A stretch of DNA of 54,984 nucleotides. Source: Bacteroidales bacterium. Lineage in GTDB: Bacteria > Bacteroidota > Bacteroidia > Bacteroidales > P3. Position 1 is the first letter of the stretch; each line of letters begins with the position of its first letter. The notes beneath the pieces were generated by a model that was not told where the DNA came from, searched no databases, and saw only the letters and a program-made list of their open reading frames with translations. A program made the position numbers and the translations under genes. Positions 1 to 8,877 of the stretch are shown here, piece by piece. The DNA lies in contig JAFVBF010000015.1 in assembly GCA_017480145.1 (NCBI GenBank), forward strand, positions 1-54,984. Direction: 5' to 3'.

Positions 1-96
1 ACTGTAGATGGAATGACCATCCTCAATCAGGTGCATATATTTAAGCCTATCCTCAAATGTATGCTTCTTTCGTTTTAAATCCTTTCTCGTATTCAT
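1..96 (-). CDS. Transposase OrfA-like / helix-turn-helix protein (N-terminal fragment, cut by window edge)
   Basis: Thirty-two codons run from an ATG at 96 to the window edge with no stop. The peptide starts MNTRKDLKRKKHTFEDRLKY and then reads MHLIEDGHSIYS. This is the basic leader and first helix of the helix-turn-helix domain seen in OrfA of IS3/IS150-type elements. It lies directly inside the inferred insertion-sequence end. Too little is visible to exclude another HTH protein, and whether it is intact cannot be told. Confidence 0.55.
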   Translation of the reverse strand, partial: MNTRKDLKRKKHTFEDRLKYMHLIEDGHSIYS

Positions 97-136
97 AATA
101 AACCCCGAAAGTTTTTTGTCTAACTTTCGGGGTTCA
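1..136 (-). mobile_element. End of an IS3-family (IS150-like) insertion sequence
   Basis: Read on the minus strand from 136, the element would begin TGAACCCCGAAAGTTAGACA, very like the outer ends of IS150-group elements, whose ends carry a pyrimidine run followed by AAAGTTAGACA. The start of a transposase-like OrfA follows at once (start codon at 96). A perfect 13-bp inverted repeat (101-113 and 122-134, 8-base loop) lies between the tip and the gene and could act as a terminator against outside transcription. The rest of the element lies left of the window, so the other end and target duplication cannot be checked. Family assignment is inference from the tip and the short protein fragment. 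Confidence 0.62.
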
Positions 137-250
137 CTTCACAGATTAATGCATCCCCCTATTATTATGGTTTGTTCAAATGTGCAACTTTGCAAAAGGG
201 ATGACGGGAGGCTGCGGAGGGAAGTTAATTTGATTTGTTAAATGCATTTC

Positions 251-910
251 CTAATTAGCAAATACGTATTGGATGATGTTGCTGCCCATACGCAGTGCTT
301 TCTGTCGAGTGGATTGGCTGTCGTTGTGGACATCTTGGTCTTCCCATCCATCGCCGAGGTCGCATTCCCAACTGAAGAAGCAGACCAGACGTCCCTCGTA
401 GATGAGGCCGTAGCCTTTAGGGGGAAGGTTGTCGTGCTCGTGTATTTTGGGCAATCCATTAGGGAAATCGTATTTTTGGTGGTAGATGGGGTGGGAGAAG
501 GGAAGTTCTGTGAATTCGAGTTCGGGAAAGACTTTCTTCATCTGGGGAACCACAAAGTCCTTGAGGCCGTAGTTGTCGTCAATGTGTAGGAATCCGCCGC
601 CAATGAGATAGTTACGCAGGTTCTGGGCTTCTTGTGAGGAGAAAACCACATTGCCATGCCCTGTCATGTGCAGGAATGGATAGTTGAAGATATCGCTACT
701 GCCAGCTTCTACGGTGGCATATTGCGGATTGATGTTCATCTGCTGGTCGGCGTTGCAGAACGCTATGAGGTTGGTGAGGGCGGTAGGATTGGCATACCAG
801 TCACCCCCACCGCCATATTTAAGCAGAGCTATGGAGGTCTGTCCCCATAGGCCAGGCATAAGTCCTGTGAGGAAAACAAGAACAATAATAATATTCTGTT
901 TTTGTTTCAT
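251..910 (-). CDS. DUF4159 domain protein, exported
   Basis: This 219-residue protein begins with a signal peptide (MKQKQNIIIVLVFLTGLMPG, cleavage near LWGQT) and is otherwise almost wholly a DUF4159 domain. Recognisable features are ALLKYGGGGDWYANPTAL near the start, FLHMTGHGNVVFS and GGGFLHIDDNYG in the middle, and FPNGLPKIHEHDN later. The fold is related to glutamine-amidotransferase-like domains, but no enzymatic role is established. It is the last gene of a three-gene minus-strand run behind the LTA-synthase-like gene and rsmE (57-base gap). The ATG at 910 places the signal peptide at the very N-terminus. Length is usual for a stand-alone DUF4159 protein. Confidence 0.88.
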   Translation of the reverse strand: MKQKQNIIIVLVFLTGLMPGLWGQTSIALLKYGGGGDWYANPTALTNLIAFCNADQQMNINPQYATVEAGSSDIFNYPFLHMTGHGNVVFSSQEAQNLRNYLIGGGFLHIDDNYGLKDFVVPQMKKVFPELEFTELPFSHPIYHQKYDFPNGLPKIHEHDNLPPKGYGLIYEGRLVCFFSWECDLGDGWEDQDVHNDSQSTRQKALRMGSNIIQYVFAN

Positions 911-967
911 GACGCAATAACTGTTTTTTGTCTGATGGATGGTGCAGGCTTCTGTTGTCGTAGGGCG

Positions 968-1669
968 TTAGGTGTTCATAAAGTTGATTGCCGTAATTGC
1001 ATAGAGAGCGGCGGTTTCGGTGCGCAGACGAGCATCGCCCAAGGTGATGGGTTGGAATCCGCTCGCTATGGCGGTTGTAATCTCATCAGGGCTGAAGTCT
1101 CCCTCGGGACCAATGAGAATGACGGCATCGCTTCCGGCTTGATAGGTCTGGCTCAGTGGGATGCGCTGATCGCCCTCGCAGTAGCATACCATGCGTTGCC
1201 CCTCTATCGGCCGTGATACGAATTGCCGTAGGGGGGTGGCGGGATTGATGAGGGGAAGATATGCTTTGAGTGACTGCTTCATGGCGCTGATGGCTATTTT
1301 TTCCAACCGGTCGGTCTTCAGTATGCCTCGTTCGGAATGGTCACAAATGATGGGGGTGATTTCGTCCACGCCTATTTCGACGGCTTTTTCCACCAGCCAC
1401 TCTATGCGTGCGTTGTTTTTTGTCGGAGCCACGGCTATATGCAGGTGGTAGGGCCGTTTCCCATAGTTGTTGTCTCGTTGTATTACCTCTACCAGGCAGT
1501 TTGTGCTGTCGGAGCAGACGATGCGGCATAGGCACATTGTTCCCCTGCCATCAGTGAGGTAGAGTTGGTCGCCTACTGTCATTCGAAGTACTCGGATGCA
1601 ATGATGTGATTCTTGGGCAGGAAGCGAAAACGTGTCGCTGTCAATGTCTTGGCAATAAAATAGGGTCAT
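968..1669 (-). CDS. rsmE: 16S rRNA (uracil(1498)-N3)-methyltransferase RsmE
   Basis: The 233-residue product methylates N3 of U1498 in 16S rRNA using S-adenosylmethionine. The N-terminal PUA-like part carries ESHHCIRVLRMTVGDQLYLT. The C-terminal SPOUT (trefoil-knot) part has WLVEKAVEIGVDEITP, the SAM-site loop ILIGPEGDFSPDEI, and LGDARLRTETAALYAI, all diagnostic of RsmE. It begins 10 bases after the end of the LTA-synthase-like gene, so the two are probably co-transcribed. Length is normal for the family. Confidence 0.96.
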   Translation of the reverse strand: MTLFYCQDIDSDTFSLPAQESHHCIRVLRMTVGDQLYLTDGRGTMCLCRIVCSDSTNCLVEVIQRDNNYGKRPYHLHIAVAPTKNNARIEWLVEKAVEIGVDEITPIICDHSERGILKTDRLEKIAISAMKQSLKAYLPLINPATPLRQFVSRPIEGQRMVCYCEGDQRIPLSQTYQAGSDAVILIGPEGDFSPDEITTAIASGFQPITLGDARLRTETAALYAITAINFMNT

Positions 1670-1679
1670 TGTGTGTGGC

Positions 1680-3617
1680 TTATTGGCAGAGTGTTTTGTG
1701 GTCTCTTAAGCGGCTTTGGGTGGTCTGTATCATGGAGAATGCATAGCGGCGCATATCATCGGCGCGTTGAGCCTCTTGGTCCAGGTAGTCGTGGGTATTG
1801 CCTGTGCGATAGCGGTACATGCTCTCGCGTCCTTCGTTCATGCGGTAGATGTAGAACCATTGTTGGTCAAGTACACCGATTTTGTCGTCAGCACTAAAAT
1901 AGACATAGGGTCTTTGCTGGCGAAGGAGGTCTATGCCGAGGGTGTTGTTATTCCACGAGACGGGCAGCATGCCCAGCAGGGTGGGCGTGAGGTCTATTTG
2001 GCAGGCCAAACGGTCGGTCTGCTGAGGGGTAATAAGTTTGGGATAATAGAAAAAGAGCGGCTCGTGATGATAGGAGAGCGGCATGTCGTAACGGCTATTG
2101 AGTATGGAGCCGTGGTCGGCTACGAAAACAAAGAGCGTGTTGTCAAACCAGGGCTGTTGTGCTGCCTTGTGCATGAATTGGCCTATGGACCAGTCGGCAT
2201 ATTCTACAATTTTCTGTCTTAGGTCGGAATGGCGTGGCTGGAGTTCTATGTTTTCGGGATAGATGAACGGACCATGGTCGCTGCATGTCAGTAAGCAGGC
2301 GAGGAACGGCTGGGAGTTGTCGAGTTTGCCCAGCTCTTCTATGGCGTGGTTGAACATTATATGGTCTGGCACTCCCCAGGTGCCCGTCACTTCGCTGGAA
2401 GGGTAGTCCTGTTGCGAAAATAGTTTTTCGATGCCGTTGCCCAGAAGGAATCCGTTCATATTGTCGAATTCCGAGTCGTGAGTGATGAAGAAAAGGGTCC
2501 TATAACCATTGGATGATAGGGCGTGGGGCAGGCCGCACATTTGTGGAATGACGGCTTCTTTCATGATGTGGCGATTGAGGATGGCGGGATAAGAGAAAAG
2601 CGTGCTGAACAGACCATTGTGTGTGTGAATCCCAGCGGAATAGGCTTGCGTGAAAGCCAGCGACCGGGACATCAGGCTGTCTATGTTTGGTGTTAAATCG
2701 CTGGCAGGTGACAGGAATCCTACCTTGTCGGCACTCATGGACTCCATGAGAACCAGCACGACATTGGTCCCTTCGGGCAGTGCTATGGTGTCATGGAGGG
2801 GTGTGATGGCTTTTGATAATTGAGTCTCTATAATGCTTCGAGCCTCTTCTTCATCCATCAATGCGATAGGTTGGCTTTTCCGTTTTCCTTGGTCTTCAAT
2901 GCTTTTTATGAATGTGAAGACTGGATTTAGCCCGATTTGATTCAAAAAAGCATTGTTGCAAAAGTACGCCGTGCCCACGCGCATGGGGCTCTTGGCTTGT
3001 AGGCGTCCCCTCATGCCGACAAAGCAGGCTGCAATGAGCAGTATGGCAAGCGGGATGCTGTAGCCTAAGGGAAGCCATCGGGGGGATGCGCAGGGTTTCA
3101 GCAGTCGTCGGTAGACCCAGCGCATCAAGAACCAGTATCCTGCGGCAATTGATAGGAATGCGAAGAAATATCCGATGTAAGTGGGTTCGGATATAATCAT
3201 ATCAATCACCATGCTGGCTTCGTCTCCCCAGTCTACCGCTTGGGCGTTGAGACGGGTGAAGAAGTAGTTGAAATAGGGTATGTCGGCGGCACAGGCAAAG
3301 AAGCAGATGATGAAGAGAGTCACAGTCATATGGTGTGCTACGGCATAGTATGCCTTGGCTCGTATGTGTGCTATCTCGCCTATGATTACCATCAGCAAAG
3401 GCAGTGCCAGCACAAAGCAAGAAACCAGAGTGTCGAAACGCCAGCCCATGAAGAGTGCCTGCCCATAGAGGCCCTCAAGGTCGGTGGGCTGCGCATTGCA
3501 ATAGATGATGGAGTTCGCTATACGAAAGAGAGTAAAGAAGAAAATGGCAATCGCATAGGCTGACAGAATATATATCAGCCGGCTGCCTGGAAAATCCTTT
3601 CGGGTGGGCTTGGGCAT
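1680..3617 (-). CDS. LTA synthase family (sulfatase-fold) membrane phosphotransferase
   Basis: The 645-residue protein has about five membrane segments in its first 230 residues followed by an alkaline-phosphatase-superfamily domain. Catalytic features are visible: VVLVLMESMSADKVG (metal-binding Glu), SAGIHTHNGLFST (Thr nucleophile), CSDHGPF, and VFVADHGS (Asp-His metal ligands). The architecture is that of LtaS-like phosphoglycerol transferases and related envelope-decorating enzymes. In a Gram-negative Bacteroidales the acceptor is more likely a periplasmic glycan or lipid head group than lipoteichoic acid; that is inference. It heads the operon with rsmE and DUF4159. A TAnnTTTG box lies 24 bases upstream of the ATG. 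Confidence 0.9.
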   Translation of the reverse strand: MPKPTRKDFPGSRLIYILSAYAIAIFFFTLFRIANSIIYCNAQPTDLEGLYGQALFMGWRFDTLVSCFVLALPLLMVIIGEIAHIRAKAYYAVAHHMTVTLFIICFFACAADIPYFNYFFTRLNAQAVDWGDEASMVIDMIISEPTYIGYFFAFLSIAAGYWFLMRWVYRRLLKPCASPRWLPLGYSIPLAILLIAACFVGMRGRLQAKSPMRVGTAYFCNNAFLNQIGLNPVFTFIKSIEDQGKRKSQPIALMDEEEARSIIETQLSKAITPLHDTIALPEGTNVVLVLMESMSADKVGFLSPASDLTPNIDSLMSRSLAFTQAYSAGIHTHNGLFSTLFSYPAILNRHIMKEAVIPQMCGLPHALSSNGYRTLFFITHDSEFDNMNGFLLGNGIEKLFSQQDYPSSEVTGTWGVPDHIMFNHAIEELGKLDNSQPFLACLLTCSDHGPFIYPENIELQPRHSDLRQKIVEYADWSIGQFMHKAAQQPWFDNTLFVFVADHGSILNSRYDMPLSYHHEPLFFYYPKLITPQQTDRLACQIDLTPTLLGMLPVSWNNNTLGIDLLRQQRPYVYFSADDKIGVLDQQWFYIYRMNEGRESMYRYRTGNTHDYLDQEAQRADDMRRYAFSMIQTTQSRLRDHKTLCQ

Positions 3618-3640
3618 GGTGTTAATTTTTTTTCACCTTG

Positions 3641-3648
3641 CAAAGGTA
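3641..3648 (-). promoter_or_regulatory. -7 box for the LTA-synthase-like operon
   Basis: On the minus strand this reads TACCTTTG, an exact TAnnTTTG match, ending 24 bases before the start codon at 3617. No clear TTTG box is seen 19 bases further upstream, so the call rests on one box and its position. Confidence 0.5.
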
Positions 3649-3759
3649 CGAAAAAGTGTCGTACTGCTCCAGAATGGTGCGTGGGTGCGGGATTGGCAAT
3701 TCACATTGTGATGTTTGTATAATCTATTGGAGGCCAGCCTGCGCTTGCTTAAATTTGCC

Positions 3760-3767
3760 TAATTTTG
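3760..3767 (+). promoter_or_regulatory. -7 box for the 1514-residue exported protein
   Basis: TAATTTTG matches TAnnTTTG and ends 34 bases before the ATG at 3802. With the minus-strand box at 3641 it makes a divergent promoter region. No good upstream TTTG box is visible. Confidence 0.45.
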
Positions 3768-3801
3768 CTGCTTGGAATAATAGTAAGCAAAAACCAGTGT
3801 T

Positions 3802-6800
3802 ATGAAAATGAAACAGATGTGGCTGCTGTTGGTGGCCATGATGATGAGTGGCTTGCTGCTGGCGCAGAAGAGCAAGCCCATGGTGACATTTACAGGTGCG
3901 GAGCTGCCCGACCAGTTGCTTGAATACCTGAACGGAGCCACCAAAATGGATGATAAAATCAAGGCAAACACCAAGTTGATTACGGAATTTCGGTCGGTCC
4001 ACTCGGGGCTGACTTCCGATGCGCAGAACAAATTGGCAGACATCTTCCAAACGCTGGCTAAGAATAAGGCTAAATCGGCAGATTTTACAGGGGTAATCGA
4101 AGGTGCCAATTCATTCTATGCTTTGCCAGCCGGCAAGAGCAACTTTGATGGCTGGATTGCCAGTATCTCCCTATTGCAGACCAAGGGCAAGAATACGAAA
4201 AGACTGATGGATTTTGCCGACTTCGCTACGCAGTTGGCTACAGACCGCACGCTGAGTAAGTTCCAGTCCAACCGCTGGCAGGCGCAGTCGGGGGCCTCAT
4301 TTACGTTGTTGTGCGAAGGGCAGGATATATTGGTTCGTTTTGAAAAACCGATGGAGCTGTACTATGGTAGTAAAAATGACTTTGGTACCATATATGGTAC
4401 TACTGGCACCTACTACTATCTGGACAGCAAATGGCGCGGCAAGGGTGGTCGTCTCAACTGGGACCGTGCGGGTTTGCCCGCCACGGTGTGCTGGGCGGTG
4501 CTGGGCAACTATACCTCTGACACCAAGCAGGCCAAGTTTCATGCCGACTCGGTACAGTTTACCAATACGACCTACTTTAAGTCGCCTATCTTAGGCTTTG
4601 TAGACGATGTCCTCTCCACAAAGAAAGATCCGGACAAATACGTCTATCCACAGTTTAAATCCTATCAGAAGGATTTTAAAATCAAGGATATTGTCCCCAA
4701 TGTGGATTATGAGGGTCTCTTCATGATGAATGGAGGCAAGATGGTGACAAACGACCCTGAGAACCCGTCGTCGTTGGTGTTCTATCGTGGCGGGGAGAAA
4801 TTTATTGTGGTGCAGTCTGCCCAGTTCAGCGTCACCCATAGCCGTCTGACTGTCGAGAAAGCCCGCGTGGTCATATTTATTGATAAAGACTCCATTTACA
4901 ACGAGGGCGTCACCGTTCGCTACCAGACCTCCGACAAAACGGTCAATATCATCAACTCCTCTCAGCGAAATTACTATAGCCCCTACACCGACACGTACCA
5001 CAATCTGGATATCTTCAGCGAGGCTATCTCCTGGAAACTGGACGATGGCAGCCTTAGGTTTGGCGACCTTGGCACGGCGGGTGATGCCTCGTTTTGCACT
5101 TTTGAGTCGAGCAACTACTATGCCGAGCGCAAGGCGCGCGAGTTGCAGGGTATAGATGCCATCAATCCTGCCACATTGGTCTATAACTATGCAAAGAAGA
5201 AGGGCTTTGAAGGTGAGTTTTATGTGGACGAATTTGCAAAATCCATACATTTGGACATTATTCAGGCCAAAGCCATGATTCACAACCTTTCGCGCAATTG
5301 GTTAGTCTCTTATAACGAAGGGATGCAGCGGGTCAGTTGCAAACCGAAACTGGCAGACTATGTGAAGGCAGTGAACCAGGTGAAAAAACACGACTACGAT
5401 GCCATCGTCTTGGAGTCGTCCTACAAGAGCGGTAATGCCCAGATAGACCTCTCGAACAACGACCTGCATATAGAGGGCGTGAAGAAGTTTGTGGTTAGCG
5501 ATAGCCAGAAAGTGGCCATCTATCCTCGCAAAGGACAGGTTGTGGTACACAAGAATCGCGACATCTCGTTCTCAGGACGTATTGATGCTGGTCGTTTTGT
5601 GATGTTTGTCACCGATGGTGAATTTTCATACTCCAAGTTTGATTTAGACCTGCCCAAGGTGGATTCTTTGTTCTTCTACGTCAAGATGTTTGACAATCCA
5701 GATGACGAGCGGTTGGTACGCACTCCGTTGCGCGAACTGGTGGGTCACCTTCAGATTGACGAGGCCGATAACCATAGCGGTCTGAAAGACACTAAGGGTT
5801 TCCCTGTTTTTGACAGCAAGGAGAAAAGCTATGTGTATTATGATGTGCCCGACATGCAGAAGGGTCTTTACACTCGCGACCGTTTCTATTTCACGCTTGA
5901 TCCATTTACTATTACTGATTTGGATGATTTTGAAACGGATAGCATCTACTTTGGCGGCACGCTGACCTCGGGGGGCATATTCCCGGAATTTGCCGAACCG
6001 CTGCGTGTGCAGCCTGACTACTCATTAGGCTTTGTGCGTGAGACTCCTCCGGGCGGCTTTCCTACCTATGGAGGCAAAGGCCGTTTCACCAGCACAATCG
6101 ACCTCAGTTATCACGGCTTGCACGGCCGCGGACAGTTGGATTATCTGACCTCGACCACAATGTCTCAGACTATACTCTTCTTGCTGGACTCCATGTTTGC
6201 TGTCACCGACACTTTCTTTGTGCGTGAGGAGCAAGGATTCCCTGAGATTCACAATGGACGTACCCTCGAACGGTGGTATCCCTATAAGGATTCTATGAAC
6301 ATAGCCCAGATGCGCAATGGCACGCCATTCTCCATGTTTAATGGCAAGAGCGAGTTGTCGGGCTATGTCGCATTGATGCCTCAGGGGGCCGTGGCCTCGG
6401 GCAAGGCCAGGGTGGAAGAGGATGGTATGCTTGAGTCACCGCTCTTCACCCTCACTTCGACTGAGATGGATGCCAAGGTCAGCACTTTCACTCTGCGTAG
6501 TCGGCTGTATGACAAGGTGGCCTTTTATGCCGAGAATATGCAGGCACATGTGGATTTTAAAAACCGCCATGCCGACTTCACGTCTAATGATGCTGTAGGC
6601 CGTACCAAGCTGCCAGTGCTACAGTATATGGCTTTCGTCAACAAGTTCTCATGGCAGATGGACAATCAGGCGTTGGACCTGATGGACAGTCATAGTGAAG
6701 ATTCGCAGGGTATGGAGGATGTGGCCTTGTCTGACCGCGTGGGCAAAAAGATGCCAGGAGCGCGTTTTGTCTCCACCCATCCCAAGCAGGACAGCCTCCA

Positions 6801-8346
6801 GTTCTTTGCCGTTCGTGGCTCTTATCTGTACGACAAGGCCGAACTGACCTGCCGAGAGGTGTTTGAAATCGATGTGGCGGATGCCGCCATCGCTCCTGGC
6901 GGCGACTCGGTGCATATCAGTGCCGATGCCGCCATGCACAAAATATCAGATGCACGCATACTGGCTACGCGTGAGAACAAATACCATGAGTTTTATGGCG
7001 CTGATGTCATTGTGCAAGGACGCAAGTCTTATACGGGCAAAGGCTACATAGACTATGTGGATGAAGAAGAGAAAAAACAGCGTATCTTCATGGAAGAAAT
7101 ACTGGTGGATAAGAAGGGCATGACCGTGGGACGCGGATTTATTGACGATGATGCCAACTTCACCCTCAATCAGGCTTTGGGCTATGCGGGTGGCGTTCGT
7201 GTGGATGCGGACACCAATGCCTACTATTTGGAGGGCGGTGTGCGTCTGTTGCATAAGTGTCTGCCTACCGATCAGATGGGTTTGCTGGCGTTCAAGGGCT
7301 ATATCGATCCGAAAAATGTGCAGGTAGAGGTTCCTGAGATTCCGGTGGACTGGAAGGGCAACCGCATCACGGCCGGCATTCTGTTTGACAAGAGCACTAT
7401 GGAGCCTCGTTCGGCATTCCTCACCAATGAAAAAGCAGCGGACAACGACTTGCTGACCTCTTGGGGCTTTTTGGAATATGACATGAAGGCGCAGACCTAC
7501 CGCATTGCATCGCGAGAGAAATTGGAAGACCCCGAGGGTGTGGTGGATCGAATGCTGACCCTCAATACGGCTTCTTGTGATCTGACGGGCGAAGGCCCCG
7601 TCAATCTGGGAATCCGTCAGGGGGTGGGAGGTAATTTCGCCTACGGAAATGTTATGCTTGACCCCTCTCAGGTGGAACAGACCGAGATAAATACCGTCTT
7701 TGGAATCACGTTCCCGATGGAAGCCAACGTGGTCAATATGCTGGGACAACTGATTGGCGATGACCTGCGACTCTCGCCAACGAACCCCGACAACGAGCTG
7801 CTCCGTCAGGCATTTGTGTTCTATATGGGCGAAGAGAAAGGCACCGAGGGCTATAGCAATTATATCTCGTCGGGGGCTTTTGATGCCAAACTGCAACCAA
7901 AGCAGTTCGACCAGACGCTGCTTTTCGAGCGCATCAAATGGCAGTATTCACCGACACTGGGATTCTTCTATGACGGGGTGGCTCCGCTGGCGCAGGTGGG
8001 CAAGAAGCAGCTGCATCTTGATGTCCGCATCAAGGCTCAGATATTCAAGCGCGGCACTGATCAGTTGTTCAATCTCTATTTGCAAGTGGCGTCTGACCAC
8101 TGGTATTATTTCGGATATAATGCCACTAAGCAACAGCTCACCATCTACTCATCTGTCGGAGAATGGGTGGACTACATCAAAGGGCTGCCTGCTGACAAAC
8201 GTCAGTCTTCGGACAAAACTGGGACTTTCCATTACCGCATAGGTACCAGTAATTCGGAGGTGCCTAACTTCTTGGTTCGTTTCGGTCAAACCGATGGTAT
8301 TCAGACGGGTTCCTCGTCGGATGATGAAGATGATGACGACGAGTAG
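3802..8346 (+). CDS. Very large exported protein of unknown function (1514 aa)
   Basis: I do not recognise a named family. The protein starts with a clear signal peptide (MKMKQMWLLLVAMMMSGLLL then AQ, typical Bacteroidota cleavage) and ends in an acidic tail (SSSDDEDDDDE). No lipoprotein cysteine, no type IX sorting domain and no transmembrane helix after the signal are visible. After a roughly 150-residue helical start the chain is dominated by short beta-type segments with many Asp/Tyr/Phe, for example DISFSGRIDAGRFVMFVTDG, GKGRFTSTIDLSYHGLHG and SYTGKGYIDYVDEEEKKQR, which recur in loosely similar form. This suggests a long repetitive beta structure, possibly beta-groove or beta-solenoid; that is inference. 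It stands alone between divergent and tRNA genes, followed by a hairpin. Confidence 0.85.
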   Translation: MKMKQMWLLLVAMMMSGLLLAQKSKPMVTFTGAELPDQLLEYLNGATKMDDKIKANTKLITEFRSVHSGLTSDAQNKLADIFQTLAKNKAKSADFTGVIEGANSFYALPAGKSNFDGWIASISLLQTKGKNTKRLMDFADFATQLATDRTLSKFQSNRWQAQSGASFTLLCEGQDILVRFEKPMELYYGSKNDFGTIYGTTGTYYYLDSKWRGKGGRLNWDRAGLPATVCWAVLGNYTSDTKQAKFHADSVQFTNTTYFKSPILGFVDDVLSTKKDPDKYVYPQFKSYQKDFKIKDIVPNVDYEGLFMMNGGKMVTNDPENPSSLVFYRGGEKFIVVQSAQFSVTHSRLTVEKARVVIFIDKDSIYNEGVTVRYQTSDKTVNIINSSQRNYYSPYTDTYHNLDIFSEAISWKLDDGSLRFGDLGTAGDASFCTFESSNYYAERKARELQGIDAINPATLVYNYAKKKGFEGEFYVDEFAKSIHLDIIQAKAMIHNLSRNWLVSYNEGMQRVSCKPKLADYVKAVNQVKKHDYDAIVLESSYKSGNAQIDLSNNDLHIEGVKKFVVSDSQKVAIYPRKGQVVVHKNRDISFSGRIDAGRFVMFVTDGEFSYSKFDLDLPKVDSLFFYVKMFDNPDDERLVRTPLRELVGHLQIDEADNHSGLKDTKGFPVFDSKEKSYVYYDVPDMQKGLYTRDRFYFTLDPFTITDLDDFETDSIYFGGTLTSGGIFPEFAEPLRVQPDYSLGFVRETPPGGFPTYGGKGRFTSTIDLSYHGLHGRGQLDYLTSTTMSQTILFLLDSMFAVTDTFFVREEQGFPEIHNGRTLERWYPYKDSMNIAQMRNGTPFSMFNGKSELSGYVALMPQGAVASGKARVEEDGMLESPLFTLTSTEMDAKVSTFTLRSRLYDKVAFYAENMQAHVDFKNRHADFTSNDAVGRTKLPVLQYMAFVNKFSWQMDNQALDLMDSHSEDSQGMEDVALSDRVGKKMPGARFVSTHPKQDSLQFFAVRGSYLYDKAELTCREVFEIDVADAAIAPGGDSVHISADAAMHKISDARILATRENKYHEFYGADVIVQGRKSYTGKGYIDYVDEEEKKQRIFMEEILVDKKGMTVGRGFIDDDANFTLNQALGYAGGVRVDADTNAYYLEGGVRLLHKCLPTDQMGLLAFKGYIDPKNVQVEVPEIPVDWKGNRITAGILFDKSTMEPRSAFLTNEKAADNDLLTSWGFLEYDMKAQTYRIASREKLEDPEGVVDRMLTLNTASCDLTGEGPVNLGIRQGVGGNFAYGNVMLDPSQVEQTEINTVFGITFPMEANVVNMLGQLIGDDLRLSPTNPDNELLRQAFVFYMGEEKGTEGYSNYISSGAFDAKLQPKQFDQTLLFERIKWQYSPTLGFFYDGVAPLAQVGKKQLHLDVRIKAQIFKRGTDQLFNLYLQVASDHWYYFGYNATKQQLTIYSSVGEWVDYIKGLPADKRQSSDKTGTFHYRIGTSNSEVPNFLVRFGQTDGIQTGSSSDDEDDDDE

Positions 8347-8407
8347 GCTGATTTGGCCGTTCTGTACATCTTGACAGCCACAACGTTCGCTTGTGTGTTA
8401 AAACTGC

Positions 8408-8437
8408 ATTCCAGACTTCGTTGTCGAGGTCTGGAAT
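8408..8437 (+). terminator. Hairpin downstream of the 1514-residue gene
   Basis: A 9-bp perfect stem (ATTCCAGAC 8408-8416 with GTCTGGAAT 8429-8437) with a 12-base loop, about 60 bases after the stop codon. There is no run of T afterwards, so it may be a weak terminator or an mRNA 3' end stabiliser. Confidence 0.45.
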
Positions 8438-8557
8438 ATTGCTGTATGGGGGATTCGAGAATTTGTTACAGTGTGGAGGCGATTGATTGCGGATAACGTT
8501 CAAAGTGTTGATATCGGTTGTTTTGGGGTATGTACTGGCTGAAATATGAAAATAAAT

Positions 8558-8588
8558 TTTGTGGGTTTGCAAAAAAATAGTACTTTTG
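8558..8588 (+). promoter_or_regulatory. Strong Bacteroidota promoter for the tRNA-Leu pair
   Basis: TTTG at 8558-8561 is followed after exactly 19 bases by TACTTTTG at 8581-8588, the ideal TTTG-N19-TAnnTTTG arrangement of the major Bacteroidota sigma factor. The first tRNA begins 20 bases downstream. Confidence 0.85.
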
Positions 8589-8608
8589 CAACCGCTTTGA
8601 GAGCCAAA

Positions 8609-8695
8609 GCCCAGGTGGTGAAATTGGTATACACGCTACTTTGAGGGGGTAGTGCCGATTACGGCGTGCAAGTTCAAGTCTTGTCCTGGGCACCA
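8609..8695 (+). tRNA. tRNA-Leu (anticodon GAG), CCA encoded
   Basis: The acceptor stem pairs GCCCAGG (8609-8615) with CCTGGGC (8685-8691), followed by discriminator A and an encoded CCA (8693-8695). The anticodon stem CTACT/GGTAG closes the loop TTGAGGG, giving anticodon GAG. A long variable arm is present, as expected for leucine tRNAs, and the T-arm reads GTTCAAGTC. It is the first of two leucine tRNAs behind one promoter. Confidence 0.96.
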
Positions 8696-8736
8696 AATAA
8701 ACGGGAAACCGAAGGCATTTAGGTGCCTATTTTAAT

Positions 8737-8818
8737 GCCCGGGTGGCGGAATTGGTAGACGCGTACGTTTCAGGTGCGTATTTCGCAAGGAGTGCAGGTT
8801 CAAGTCCTGTCCCGGGCA
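8737..8818 (+). tRNA. tRNA-Leu (anticodon CAG), CCA not encoded
   Basis: The acceptor stem pairs GCCCGGG (8737-8743) with CCCGGGC (8811-8817), followed by discriminator A. The next bases are CTG, so CCA must be added by the nucleotidyltransferase. The anticodon stem TACGT/GCGTA closes the loop TTCAGGT, anticodon CAG. A long variable arm and the T-arm GGTTCAAGTCC are present. It lies 41 bases after the GAG leucine tRNA. Confidence 0.96.
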
Positions 8819-8822
8819 CTGG

Positions 8823-8854
8823 AAAAGAGAGGACTCAATAAGGAGTTCTCTTTT
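8823..8854 (+). terminator. Terminator after the tRNA pair
   Basis: AAAAGAGA plus ACTC on the left pair with GAGT plus TCTCTTTT on the right around a two-base bulge and short loop, and the right arm ends in TTTTGTT. It starts a few bases after the second tRNA, as expected for a tRNA operon terminator. Confidence 0.65.
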
Positions 8855-8877
8855 GTTATATGAATATTCCTACTTTA

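Noticed and set aside
6946..7896. 316-codon minus-strand frame inside the 1514-residue gene
   Set aside because: No family features, low-complexity His/Arg-rich translation, and it lies fully within a clear signal-peptide gene on the other strand.
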